From: Psoroptes ovis
Lineage: Eukaryota > Arthropoda > Arachnida > Sarcoptiformes > Psoroptidae
Direction of reading: 5' to 3'
DNA length: 64,000 bases
Assembly: GCA_002943765.1 (NCBI GenBank)
Contig: PQWQ01000008.1
Location: 1,550,001-1,614,000, forward strand
Shown piece by piece: positions 47,261 to 57,801 of the stretch (the first letter of the stretch is position 1; each line of letters begins with the position of its first letter). The notes beneath the pieces were generated by a model. The model was not told the DNA's origin and made no database searches. It saw only the letters and a list, made by a program, of their open reading frames with translations. Position numbers and translations under genes: made by a program.

Positions 47261-49840
47261 TTAATAATACGCAACGAAGCGACGACGATGAAACTGACGA
47301 TGAAATCGCTCTACCATTCCATTGGCTCGAGGATGATACGCTGATGTTCTAATGCGTCTGGAACCCACCATCCTGAGCATTGCGTTGAATAACTTCGACT
47401 CAAATTGAGTACCCTGGTCCGTGGTTATCGTCTGCGGCACACCATAACGGGATATCCAGGTACGCATTACTGCTGCCGCTACCTCCTCCGCAGTTATTGA
47501 ACGCAATGGTGTTGCTTCCGGCCACCTCGAAAAACGATCCACCATTGTCAATAAATAACGATATCCCTTGCACTCATTCAAGATGACCAGGTCGATGTGC
47601 AGGTGCTGGAACCTCTTCCCAGGAATGGGAATTGGTACCGGTGGCGTTTTTATGTGTCGAGTAATCTTTGAGGATTGACAGTCGACACATTCCTGACACA
47701 TCTTATGAATATCGTAGACCATGGTCGGCCAGTAATATTTTTCTTGAATGGTGCGTTTGGTTGGACGATAACCAGGATGATTAATACCATGATAAGCGTT
47801 GAACACTTTGCGTCGTAACGCAAGTGGGATGAACGGTTTGCCGTTTTTCGTAATAACCATTTGGTTATTAGAAATGACAACCGGGACCAATGATTTGTCA
47901 TCTTTGAGCTTGTTAAGCTCAGGATCGTTCTTCTGAGCTTCGATGAGCTCTTCGATGGACCATGATTGTTGATTATCATCGAGTGCAGCTACTCGTGACA
48001 AGGTGTCGGCCACTACATTCGCGTCACCGTTGATATATTGAATATCGCAAGTAAATTGCGATATGAAATCAAGCTGGCGAGCTTGACGTGGTGACTTCTC
48101 GGTTGTTGATTTGAGTGCGAATGTGAGTGGGCGATGGTCCGTTAATACCGTAAATTTCCGACCCTCCAGAAGGTAACGGAAATGCTTGATCGATTTGTAC
48201 ACAGCCAACAACTCTCTGTCAAATGTCGAATATTTTTGTTCAGCTGCGGACAATGACTTTGAGAAGAAGGCTAACGGCCGGAATTCGTTGTTGACTTTTT
48301 GCTGGACGACTGCACCAATAGCAGTGTTTGATGCATCGGTGGATAGATAATATGGTGCATTGTCCACCGGATAATTCAGCATGGTCATGTTGGCAAGAAG
48401 ATTTTTGACTTCTTGAAATGCTTCATCATGCTGAGTCGTCCAAACGAATTCTTTCTTCGGCGATGTTAGCTCGTATAATATCTTCAGTTTGTCAGCTGCC
48501 ATCCTGATGAACTTACGGTAGAAGTTAAACATACCAAGGAATTTCAATAATTGTTTACGGTCACTTGGCACTGGAAATTGTTTAATTGCTTCAACCTTGT
48601 CCGTCATAGGATGAAGACCATGACCATCGACGTGATGGCCAAGAAAATCGATTTCGGTCTTCATAAATTGGCACTTGTCTAAATTAATCACCAGACCGTG
48701 ATCCTTCAGTCTCTGGAAAACAATTTCCAGATTCCTCAGGTGATTTTCTTGACTCTCATCACTTACCACCAGCAAATCATCGAGATACGGATAAATGAAA
48801 TCTAAGTCTCGGAATATGCTGTCCATGAACCTTTGAAACGTGTTGGGCGCATTGCACAACCCGAAGGGCATGAATAAAAATTCAAATGACCCAAACGGAG
48901 TTATGATGGCAGTTTTCTCGATATCTTCACGTTTGATCGGTATTTGATGGTATGCCGATCTTAGGTCAACCTTCGAAAACAGCTTTGCAGACCCAATGTT
49001 GTTGAAGAAGTCGTGCAAGTGCGGTATGTTGTATCGATCTTTTTTAGTGACCGAGTTCAACAACCGGTAATCACCGCAAGGGCGTATCGATCCATCTGGT
49101 TTCGTTACACAATGTAATGGCGATGCCCAAGGGGAATTCGAAGGACGGATGATCTTGAGTTTGAGCAGCTGATCAAACTCAGCTTTTGCTTGCTTGTACT
49201 TGTCTGGTGGTAAGCGCCTACATCGCTGACGAATCGGCTGACCAAATGTTACGATGGCATGTTCGACGGAGTGCTTAGGGGGCGCATCAGTTTTGAATAA
49301 CGATGGCCGGGCAATCTCCGGATACTTCTTCAGTAGATGCGCTACCGGTGAAGTTTCGTCAATCACACTGATGCTGAACACACGGTCGGTTGTGTCAGCC
49401 CGAACAGCCATTTTGTTGGTCATATCGATGAGAGTCTTCGTCGCGAGTCGTGGGACCAGATCAAAATATTCGAGAAAATCTGCTCCAATGATGGGCAGAT
49501 CGAGTTGAGCAATCACAAAATCGTAAAGAAATTTACGCTTAAAGCCAAGATCGATCAGTTTGGTGATGGTACCAAACGTGTCGATTTTTGTTTTGTTTAC
49601 TGCAGTTAAATTTGATGTTGGAGGAGGCAGTTTTTTGATGAACTTGGCGGGCCAAACGCAAATATCTGAACCAGTATCAATCAGTATCTTTGTTCGAGAT
49701 ATGCGCTCGAAAACAAAGAGGCGTTTGGCCTGGGGAGAACCAATCTGGTTTACAGACGGCCTCCCCGCTCCTAGTTTTCCGCAATCGATGTTGTGCTTGA
49801 CGCACGCGATATTGGTCGGTCGATGGAACTGACACGACAC
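47261..49840 (-). CDS. Retrotransposon pol: protease, reverse transcriptase, RNase H, integrase
   Basis: The frame covers 859 residues. In order it shows the aspartic protease (ILIDTGSDICVW), reverse transcriptase (FSKVDLRSAYHQIPI, FLFMPFGLCNAP, YLDDLLV with the YxDD catalytic pair), RNase H (STDASNTAIGAVV, DREL, TDHRPL), the integrase zinc module (HHCC: HGINHPGYR, CQECVDC) and the catalytic core (HIDLV, TDQGTQFES, ANGMVERFH). The frame ends prematurely just after the last catalytic Glu, where a different frame takes over. Pol overlaps gag by about 70 nt and lies one base back relative to it, so it is presumably expressed by ribosomal frameshifting. There is no good ATG at its start. Confidence 0.95.
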   Translation of the reverse strand: MSCQFHRPTNIACVKHNIDCGKLGAGRPSVNQIGSPQAKRLFVFERISRTKILIDTGSDICVWPAKFIKKLPPPTSNLTAVNKTKIDTFGTITKLIDLGFKRKFLYDFVIAQLDLPIIGADFLEYFDLVPRLATKTLIDMTNKMAVRADTTDRVFSISVIDETSPVAHLLKKYPEIARPSLFKTDAPPKHSVEHAIVTFGQPIRQRCRRLPPDKYKQAKAEFDQLLKLKIIRPSNSPWASPLHCVTKPDGSIRPCGDYRLLNSVTKKDRYNIPHLHDFFNNIGSAKLFSKVDLRSAYHQIPIKREDIEKTAIITPFGSFEFLFMPFGLCNAPNTFQRFMDSIFRDLDFIYPYLDDLLVVSDESQENHLRNLEIVFQRLKDHGLVINLDKCQFMKTEIDFLGHHVDGHGLHPMTDKVEAIKQFPVPSDRKQLLKFLGMFNFYRKFIRMAADKLKILYELTSPKKEFVWTTQHDEAFQEVKNLLANMTMLNYPVDNAPYYLSTDASNTAIGAVVQQKVNNEFRPLAFFSKSLSAAEQKYSTFDRELLAVYKSIKHFRYLLEGRKFTVLTDHRPLTFALKSTTEKSPRQARQLDFISQFTCDIQYINGDANVVADTLSRVAALDDNQQSWSIEELIEAQKNDPELNKLKDDKSLVPVVISNNQMVITKNGKPFIPLALRRKVFNAYHGINHPGYRPTKRTIQEKYYWPTMVYDIHKMCQECVDCQSSKITRHIKTPPVPIPIPGKRFQHLHIDLVILNECKGYRYLLTMVDRFSRWPEATPLRSITAEEVAAAVMRTWISRYGVPQTITTDQGTQFESKLFNAMLRMVGSRRIRTSAYHPRANGMVERFHRQFHRRRFVAYY

Positions 49841-50640
49841 TCAATTTTATATTCGCATTTTCTGGCGTTGGACCCGAACCTCCTATGATAATAGCATAGT
49901 GGTCGGTCCCTTCGTGGCTGGCGACGGGATCGTCGACCAGGGCTTCGTCCACGGGATCGATTACGTTGTCGCTGTTGATGGCGTTGACGGATGGGCTGTT
50001 GTTGTTGCCACATCAGAGAATTGCTGCGGGTGGACTGGACGGAAGCCACGTCCAGTTGTGATGAACTCCAGAAATCATCAGCCGCACGAAGCAGGTTCTC
50101 TTTATCATGCCAGATTTGTTGGATGACACGCAAATTTTCACGGACTTTTTCAGGGAGACCGGATAAAAATCGGTTCCATAATACATCTTCACCAATTTTG
50201 AGATCTTGGGCTTTGACCAATAAACGTTGATAAAAAACCGATGGTTTTTCATTGGCCATCATATTGCCATCCAATATTTGATTAAGACGGCTCTGAGCAT
50301 TGTCTTCTGTAATACGAAGGATATGATCTTTTAAATCTTCATATTTGTTTTCGTACCAGTCCGATATTAAGAAACCAGAAATTTTCGTTAATATATTTGC
50401 TGGCAGACAACGCAACATCGCACGATATTTGTTGATCTTGGATACTTTTGACGCAGCGAAGACCTCTTCTGTAAGATAGAAAAACAATCTAACGTCTTCG
50501 GGCGTGAAAGCCGGAATTTGATCGCTAATATTCTTGACGGCCAAAGCATCCACATTAGCGCTATCATTGATCGATAGGCTTGCTATCTGTGATGATAAAT
50601 CATCGACGGTGGATGGACCCGGTGAAAATGGGTTGGCCAT
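49771..50640 (-). CDS. Retrotransposon gag
   Basis: 289 residues from the ATG at 50640. It has a helical capsid-like region with EDVRLFFYLTEEVFAASKV and FLSGLPEKVRENLR, then a Gln- and Arg/Ser-rich basic stretch (RQRNRSRGRSPGRRS), and a Cys/His motif CYYHRRFGSNARKC typical of arthropod Gypsy gags, in place of a normal CCHC knuckle. It forms the particle shell and binds element RNA. The 3' end overlaps pol in another frame. Confidence 0.93.
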   Translation of the reverse strand: MANPFSPGPSTVDDLSSQIASLSINDSANVDALAVKNISDQIPAFTPEDVRLFFYLTEEVFAASKVSKINKYRAMLRCLPANILTKISGFLISDWYENKYEDLKDHILRITEDNAQSRLNQILDGNMMANEKPSVFYQRLLVKAQDLKIGEDVLWNRFLSGLPEKVRENLRVIQQIWHDKENLLRAADDFWSSSQLDVASVQSTRSNSLMWQQQQPIRQRHQQRQRNRSRGRSPGRRSRRQPRRDRPLCYYHRRFGSNARKCEYKIECRVSSIDRPISRASSTTSIAEN

Positions 50641-50990
50641 AGTTGCACGACCCGAATCGTCGATGTTTGATTCGGGTGTTTTACCAGCTGTGGGTAATGT
50701 TGATTTAGATGTTATGATGGAATTGGTGAAGATGATGACTAAAAATGATAATGATGGTGACTATACAATGATGAAGTGATATATACAATGATGATAATAG
50801 AAATAATTAACAACAAAAAAAAAAACTAATAACAAATAACTACGTTAATTAATCAAAAAAAATTTATTTACAAACAAATGTAGAAAAAAAATATTAACAT
50901 AAATGTAGAACAAAAATCAAAAATAATTGGAAAAAATTTCAATGTTTGAAAATATCACTTGAAAAAAATCAAAAATTTAACTATGTTAAA

Positions 50991-51010
50991 TTCAAACGTG
51001 AGGGTCACCA
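50991..51010 (-). other. Primer binding site
   Basis: Two bases inside the 5' LTR, the minus strand reads TGGTGACCCTCACGTTTGAA. TGG is complementary to a tRNA 3' CCA end. The specific tRNA was not identified. Confidence 0.75.
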
Positions 51011-51012
51011 CT

Positions 51013-51201
51013 TGTTGCGTGTACACAATTAAGTGAAGAGTAAATATGATTGATTTTTATTGAAACGAAATCGAGCTTATATACAGAAAAATAATTAAAG
51101 AAATTTGCATGTTACTAATTACAATCATTGGTCAAAAGTTTTCAAGTCATAAATAATCGTGATGACGAATGACTACCAACAGTCATTGGTCATACGCGAC
51201 A
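51013..51201 (-). repeat. 5' LTR of the retrotransposon
   Basis: Identical to the 189-bp LTR at 46577-46765. Its outer edge is followed by the CATT target duplication (51202-51205). It should contain the element's promoter. Confidence 0.97.
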
Positions 51202-52637
51202 CATTGAAATAAAATGATGAATCCATCAAATCAATGACCAATCGATCAATGGCCATCGCTGATAAGATCCATTAATTCAATGTGATTTGTGGACACACCA
51301 ATTATTTTGACTAGCGACCAAATCAGCTCCATTCATACATCATTCAGCCAGTCAAACATATCGGCAAATTTGATTCAATTGAATTTAATTCAGTTCAATC
51401 AATTCAAATCAAACAGTTTCATTCCAAAATTTGCGCAAATATTCAGTGATAATTATACCTCCATTGATCATTTCAAAAAAATTTTTATTTGCTCAAATCA
51501 ATCATATTTACCAAACCAAGTTGAACAATCAATCATTCGAATTGAATAGAATCGAAAAAAATTGAATCAACTTACCTATAATCAATCAATCAATCAATCA
51601 TCGAATGAATGAAAATATTTTTTTGAAGGTGACAAAATTCAAAATTCTTCAATTTTTTCATTATTTTTGAATGCCTGAATATCTTCTCATTTATAATTGA
51701 TACCTGAGTACCTGTTCATTGATTTGATTGATTTGAAATTAATAGTTTCAATTGAATACTATCAAAACAATAATTGAAATTGATTGATTGATTCATTCAT
51801 TGATATTAATTACATTTGTAATCAATTGTAATCAAATTTCAATTTTGAAAATTTTTTTTTTTAAATTTTCCAAATTTTGAAATTTAATTTCTTTGTTAAT
51901 GTAATTTCAATGGGCTGTGATTCAATAATGATTGTGATGATGATAATATAAATGAATCAATGGAAATGTGTACACCATTATATGATATGTACAATCAAAT
52001 TCATCATCGACATCATCATCAAAAACCCATCAAAAAAATACCTTTCGAATGATAATTGATAATGAATAAATAAATGAATGAATCAATGAATAGTTACCTG
52101 TAAATGTGCTTGTTGTTTTTGTATGTATATTTCAATTTGTTTTTGTGTTTTGTATGTATGTATCATAAACGATAAATATGTAAGCAGTTTTCAATGTATT
52201 TTCAATGTATTTCAACATTTTAAATTATTCTTATTCTTCTTCATGTTCGTGTATTGACGTCAATACCTTGTAAGCTTGTTTTTTTTCCATGTTCAAAGAT
52301 TGATATTTCAATGAATATTAAATGAATTTCAATGATGATATGATATTCATATGATTCAATCAATCAATCAATGAATGAATGTGAATTGAATTCTTCATTT
52401 CTATGTTTGTGTGTGTCTTTATCATTGAAATCTGTGGAAATAAATTCCTGTATGTATATTAATTTAATGAATATTTCGTATGCAATACTTTGTAATTCAA
52501 CGATATCGCCAATTCTTGAATTCTTTTAAAATTCTTCTAAAATTTCTGTCCAAACACAACGGCCAGAATTTCATTGATTTCAATGTTTTATCTTCAATCG
52601 TTGATGATCGTCTATTCAACACAAAATTCACTTCAAA
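51202..52637. other. AT-rich region upstream of the first ABCH gene
   Basis: No exon with domain features. Contains TCAATCAATCAA-type simple repeats (near 51580, 52355) and short direct repeats. Probably promoter and untranslated leader of the ABCH gene. Confidence 0.5.
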
Positions 52638-55600
52638 ATGGAATCCACAATCAATAATTCAATAAATTCATCATCAACCAATGACAATAATGATGATAAA
52701 GCGATACTAATTGCTGACAATAGCAGCAATAATAATAATTTCAATGACAAGGACATTGAAATGCCGCAAACATTGGTGAATAATGATGATAATAATAATA
52801 ATGATGATGATGATGATAATGAACGGAAAAATAATATGAATAATAATAATAATTTACCAATAAATGCACAGGAAACATATGTAATAAATAAATTGATTAA
52901 TAAAGTACAAAGCTATATTAATGAATGTTTTGAAATGGATGAAACCAATAGTAATAATAATAATAATAATAATAATACCAGTAATAATTACGATGATAAT
53001 AATAATAATAATCACAGTGATAATAGTGAACAATCGATTCATAGTAATAATAATAATAATCAGCAACAACAGCCACAACAAGAAACGCAATCACAAATGA
53101 CATCATCATCACCCGTCATATCCTCACCATTATTGCCATCATCATCATCATTGCCATCAATATCATCACCAGCAGCAGCGGCGGTGGCCGAAACGACAAA
53201 TGTTGCAATATTACCAATGATTCAAGTGAATCAAGCATCGACCAACGATCAAGAACAACAAATTCTAAATTCAAAAGAAAATAATAAAATTAGTGATAAT
53301 TCAAATAATAATATTAATACAAATAATAATAATTCAAATATTAAAAGAATAATGACAATACCAACAATTCATGTTACAAATGAACACGGACAAGATAGAC
53401 GAATTAGTATCGATACGATTAGTAATTCGAATAATATGAATCATTCATCAAACATGAATAATTCCAATCAACAACAATCTCCGAATCAACAAAATAAACG
53501 TAAAATAGCTGTGGTTGTTAAGAATGTATCATTTTCATATACGAAAAAAGTACCTATATTATCGAATATTAATTTAGTTATACCGAAAGGTAAGTCTATT
53601 ATTGAATCTATACCTTTAAATTTAAAATAAATTCAACTGAATTAAAATTGATTGAACTAAATCAATTTTAATTTTGAAATTCGAATCATTTCCTGAATTT
53701 TCGAATGTTTTCGGAATCTTCGAAACTCGAGGAATTCGAAAATTCGAATGTTTTTGTTCCGATAAATTTACCGTAAACTTTTTTTTACGGGAACCAGAAA
53801 AGAGATTTCCGAGAAATTTCTCCAATTTCAAAGGTTCTGACCTTTGACGATGATCATCAATTAACGATGTATCATCAATCAACAATGTATCATCGAACCA
53901 TTGTACCAATGATATTTGTACCTTGATTTTAATGACAGTTTTTAATTGATTCTTTGATTATTTTCCCTCGAAAATTTCACAGCACAAATATTCGCCCTGC
54001 TCGGCGCCAGTGGTTGTGGTAAAACAACATTACTGAGGATAATATTAGGCCGGTTGAAACCGAAATCCGGTGATGTACAAATATTCGGTGCCCGTCCTGG
54101 TAGTGTTTATTCAAACGTTCCCGGTAGTGGTGTAGGTTTTATGCCACAAGAATTGGCAATGTTTCCAACATTTACGATTGAAGAAACGCTTTATTATTTT
54201 GGCCTCTTGCATCATATCCCTAAGGATGAAATTGAAAAACGTACAGATTTTATGATCGAATTGCTTAATCTACCACCAAAAGATCGTAAAATACAACAAT
54301 GTAGCGGTGGTCAACAACGTCGTGCATCGATAGCCCTTACATTGTTTCATTCACCACCATTATTGATATTGGATGAACCAACAGTCGGTGTTGATCCGTT
54401 GCTTCGATTGAAAATATGGCAATATCTGGAACATTTATGTGTCAATAATCGTATGTATATTCACATAACTGTGTCCTAATTGACCTTTGATTAATTTTGA
54501 ATTTTTTTCTGAAATCCTTTGACCAGGCATGACCATAATCATTACCACTCATTACATTGAAGAATCACGACGAGCCAACTGTTTGGCTTTCATGCGTTTT
54601 GGCCGTATTTTGACTCATGATTCACCTGAAAATCTGTTGAATAAATATGAAACAACAGTGTTGGAAGATGTCTTTTTGAAACTATGTCAACGTGATACGT
54701 TGGAAAATAAACAAAATCAATCGATTAAGAAGAACAAACAATCTAACGAGCAATCAACAACGAATAACAATGATTCATCGACAATAATTATGAACGATTT
54801 GAGCAAAGATAATGATAACAAGTCGAACTCAAACAATAATCAGCTGATCAACGATAATATTGACCACTATTTCACACAAAATGAATCCGAAATGGAACGT
54901 CTGCGGTCGAAATATTACAATTTCACTGTTGATAAACTTCGATTAAAAGCGCTGTTTTTCAAGAATTTAGTCAATCTTAAACGTAATCCTTTACTGTTCT
55001 TCTTTTTTCTCCTGTTACCAACCATACAAATCATATTGTTTTGTATATCCGTATATAAATCACCTGATAATATTGATATATCCATTTATAATAATGATAC
55101 CGATGGTACGCTGGCTAAAAGTTTTATCGAAATGATTGATCATGATTTGATGAATGTAAGTAGTTTTAACCCTTAGTGCTCGAGCGGTGAACATCACTCA
55201 CCATAAGATGTAATGCAGCAACTCCATAGGCGCCCCTCAGTCACCATTTTACATGAGTGTGAAAAGATGAGTCGAGCTGCTGGCTCGCTTACGCTGTAAA
55301 TGTATCGAGTGCTAAGGGTTAATTGTGATTCGAATCGAATTAATTGATTCTTTGGCTTTGTTTCCCGACAGGTCAAATTCTACGATACACTCGAATCGGC
55401 CGTACAATCGGTGGTCGATGGCCGCTCATGGGTCGCTATTGAAATGAGTGATCAATTTACGGCCGCATACAAACGACGAGCGAAAAATCCATCAGATTTA
55501 GATGATCGTGATTATAATAATAGTCGTATTAAGCTCTACGTGGACCAAACGGATAATTTCATACATAATGTCGTTGATAATTCCATTATGTATTCATATC

Positions 55601-56387
55601 AAAAATTCGTAGCGAAACTTGCATCATCATTTGGTTATAATCCAAACACTGTAAAATTACCGATTGATATTGCCGAAATTGTTTACGGTGGTTTTGATCA
55701 AGAACGAGGTTACACTCTGCTGCATAATCTGATACCTGGTGCATTAGTCGCGATCATCTACACCACACCACTGATATTATCATCAATGATATTGGTATTG
55801 GAACGTAAAGATAATGTAATCGAACGTACATTCGTGAATGGTGCTACATCGATCGAAGTATTCGTTTCGCATTTAGTTACGCTGATGTTGAGTTTAATTT
55901 TACAAATTATCATCTTGCTGTTCGTATCGATAATCGTATTCGATGTATCAATATTGGGACCATTGTCCGAAGTCTATATCCTCTTGTATTTACAAGGTTT
56001 AACTGGTATTTTCATTGGTCTGATCATATCGGCCATAGCTAAGAATGAAGTCGTCGCTGTGGTAAGTTGACGATCGAATCTTTTGATTAAGCCTTCGATT
56101 GATCATTTATCAACCCTTTGATTCCATAGTTACTATCGCTTGGTTTCGTATTCCCCCTATGGATGATATCGGGCGTATTTTGGCCATTAGAATCAATCGA
56201 AGAATGGATGAGAAATATATTTTGGATCGCCCCGTTATCATTACCGATCCGGTCATTGCATCATATGTTTCGTCGTGGTTGGACATATGAACGTTATGAA
56301 ATATTTTTAGGTTATTTGAGTAGTTTTGCTTATAATATAATATTGTTCATTGTAAATATATTTGTCTTTCATTATACATCACAATAA
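52638..56387 (+). CDS. ABCH-subfamily half ABC transporter (copy 1)
   Basis: Five exons, 52638-53589, 53983-54450, 54527-55155, 55372-56061 and 56130-56387, keep frame and give 998 residues. The first 285 residues are an Asn/Gln/Ser-rich low-complexity tail, probably cytoplasmic. The nucleotide-binding domain has Walker A GASGCGKT (325-332), FMPQELAMF, signature CSGGQQRR (424-431), Walker B LLILDEPTVGVD (Asp 448, Glu 449) and TTHYIEES. A membrane domain follows (FFFFLLLPTIQIILFCISV, then LIPGALVAIIYTTPLIL, then four or five more helices). NBD-then-membrane order with DEPTVGVDPLLR is typical of arthropod ABCH proteins, whose Drosophila member Snu moves cuticular lipid; the substrate here is unknown. 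Half-transporters must dimerise. Intron 3 contains a TTAA-flanked miniature element. Confidence 0.93.
55166..55322. mobile_element. TTAA-flanked miniature element (piggyBac-like MITE) in an intron
   Basis: The 149-bp element (55170-55318) starts CCCTTAGTGCTCGA and ends TCGAGTGCTAAGGG, and is flanked on both sides by TTAA. Inverted termini with two mismatches and a TTAA duplication are the hallmark of piggyBac-type transposition. Non-coding; it accounts for most of the 216-bp intron, so the ancestral intron was probably about 65 bp. Confidence 0.85.
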
Positions 56388-57109
56388 TCAATGATCGAAT
56401 CAAGTTTACCACTGATTATCTTCGAATGATCTTCGGAGTAATCTTGGTTGAAATTTCAGCTCTTATAAATCCAAACAAATCCATGGAATTCCAATTGGAA
56501 TCCAAAGAGTCCAACAAATCCTGAGAATCCTTGGATTCCATGATTTCAAATAGAATTCATGGATTCTGCTCAATGGAATTCACACATAAATTATTTAAAT
56601 CAAATCACAACTTTACACACCAAAAATACACCTCCAAAACCTTACAAATACACCCTCAAAACCAATTCAAATCAAATTCAAATTCAATTAATTATTATTA
56701 TTAGTCTATGAAGGTTTTTTTTTCATCTTTTCTATTTTGACCATTTCACATATAGTTCAAATTTCAACTATTAGTTGTGTTTCAGTGCATCATCAATCAT
56801 GATATATACTCAAATTTAATAAACAATTTTTAAAAACTCATTCAATTTAATTCAATTCAATCCAGTCAATTCAATTCATATGTTTTTTATTTTTTTATTT
56901 GTTTGTTTATTTATTTGCTCATTTTTTTTTTCAAAATAATAAATAAATAAATAAACAATTTACCAACAATAAACAATTATTTCGTAATCAATTAGAATTA
57001 ATTTTGAATAAATTAGAGTTAATTAATCAATTAATTATCAGTGAATTCGTTTGGGTTTCCCCTCATTGATCATTCCACCGATCGATTCATTGAATTAATC
57101 AACCGAAAA

Positions 57110-57300
57110 GCACTTAAGAACCATGAAGGGGCTGAAGATGACAAGTCTTAAGATGTTTGTGCTTCAATAGGCTTCAAGATGGCTTAAGATGGCTTAATGA
57201 TGCTCCAAGAGGCTTCAAAATGGTTCGAAGAGGCTTATGATGGTTGAAGATGCTTCGAGGGTGCTTCAGGATGGTTGAAAATGCCTGAAAATAAGGCTTC
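57110..57300. repeat. Degenerate tandem repeat of GAAGATGGCTTA-like units
   Basis: Variants of GGCTTAAGATGG and GGTTGAAGATGCTTCGAGG occur about ten times at irregular 10-20 base spacing. Non-coding. Confidence 0.6.
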
Positions 57301-57740
57301 CGAGCATCGAATTCTCGACGGTAAAAGGTATTCGAAACTTTGTGTGTTTACGTATTTTGCTGTCGAGTTTTGTTGTTGTTGCTCTTAAGCCGTTGAGTAT
57401 CACAACTGTCCGCCACCAACACTCAAATTACGCAAGTTATTGGCATCTTAAGAGCTTTTAATAAGGTTTACTCTTCTAAAGTCATCAATTGTAACATTGT
57501 TACAATTGAAATTGTATCCATCTAATTTTCATTTTCTCTGAAGAAATTGTTTGTCCTCGATCTTGTTCATATTTCAATCAAAAATCATTGCTAAACAATC
57601 GATTGCGCTATCTCTGTATGCTGAGCTAGCTTCAAGCTTTGCTTGAAATATTTTGGAGAGTTTTGACCGTACGTAGCCGGCACTGAAACTCATAATTTGT
57701 CGTTCCTAACGCCGGCAATTTCGATAAACAATGCTTTAAA

Positions 57741-57801
57741 TGACGTAGTACTACGTCAGCGGTCAGTTCGAATTAAAGCTATTAGACGTATTACTACGTC
57801 T
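57741..57801. repeat. Two TGACGTA...TACGTCA palindromes
   Basis: TGACGTAGTACTACGTCA (57741-57758) is a perfect 18-bp palindrome. AGACGTATTACTACGTCT (57784-57801) has the same 7-base arms around TTAC. The first shares a 16-bp core with 18202-18217. Each arm contains a CRE-type half site, TGACG. Confidence 0.75.

Larger units (their letters stand above)
46577..51201 (-). mobile_element. Complete Ty3/Gypsy-type LTR retrotransposon
   Basis: The element spans 4625 bp on the minus strand and is bounded by identical 189-bp LTRs that start TG and end CA. A 4-bp target duplication CATT lies at 46573-46576 and 51202-51205. Internally it has a tRNA-type primer site, gag, a pol frame in the order protease, reverse transcriptase, RNase H, integrase, and a purine-rich tract before the 3' LTR. 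That domain order defines Ty3/Gypsy. No envelope-like gene fits in the remaining space. LTR identity means recent insertion, yet integrase seems frame-broken near its end. Confidence 0.97.
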
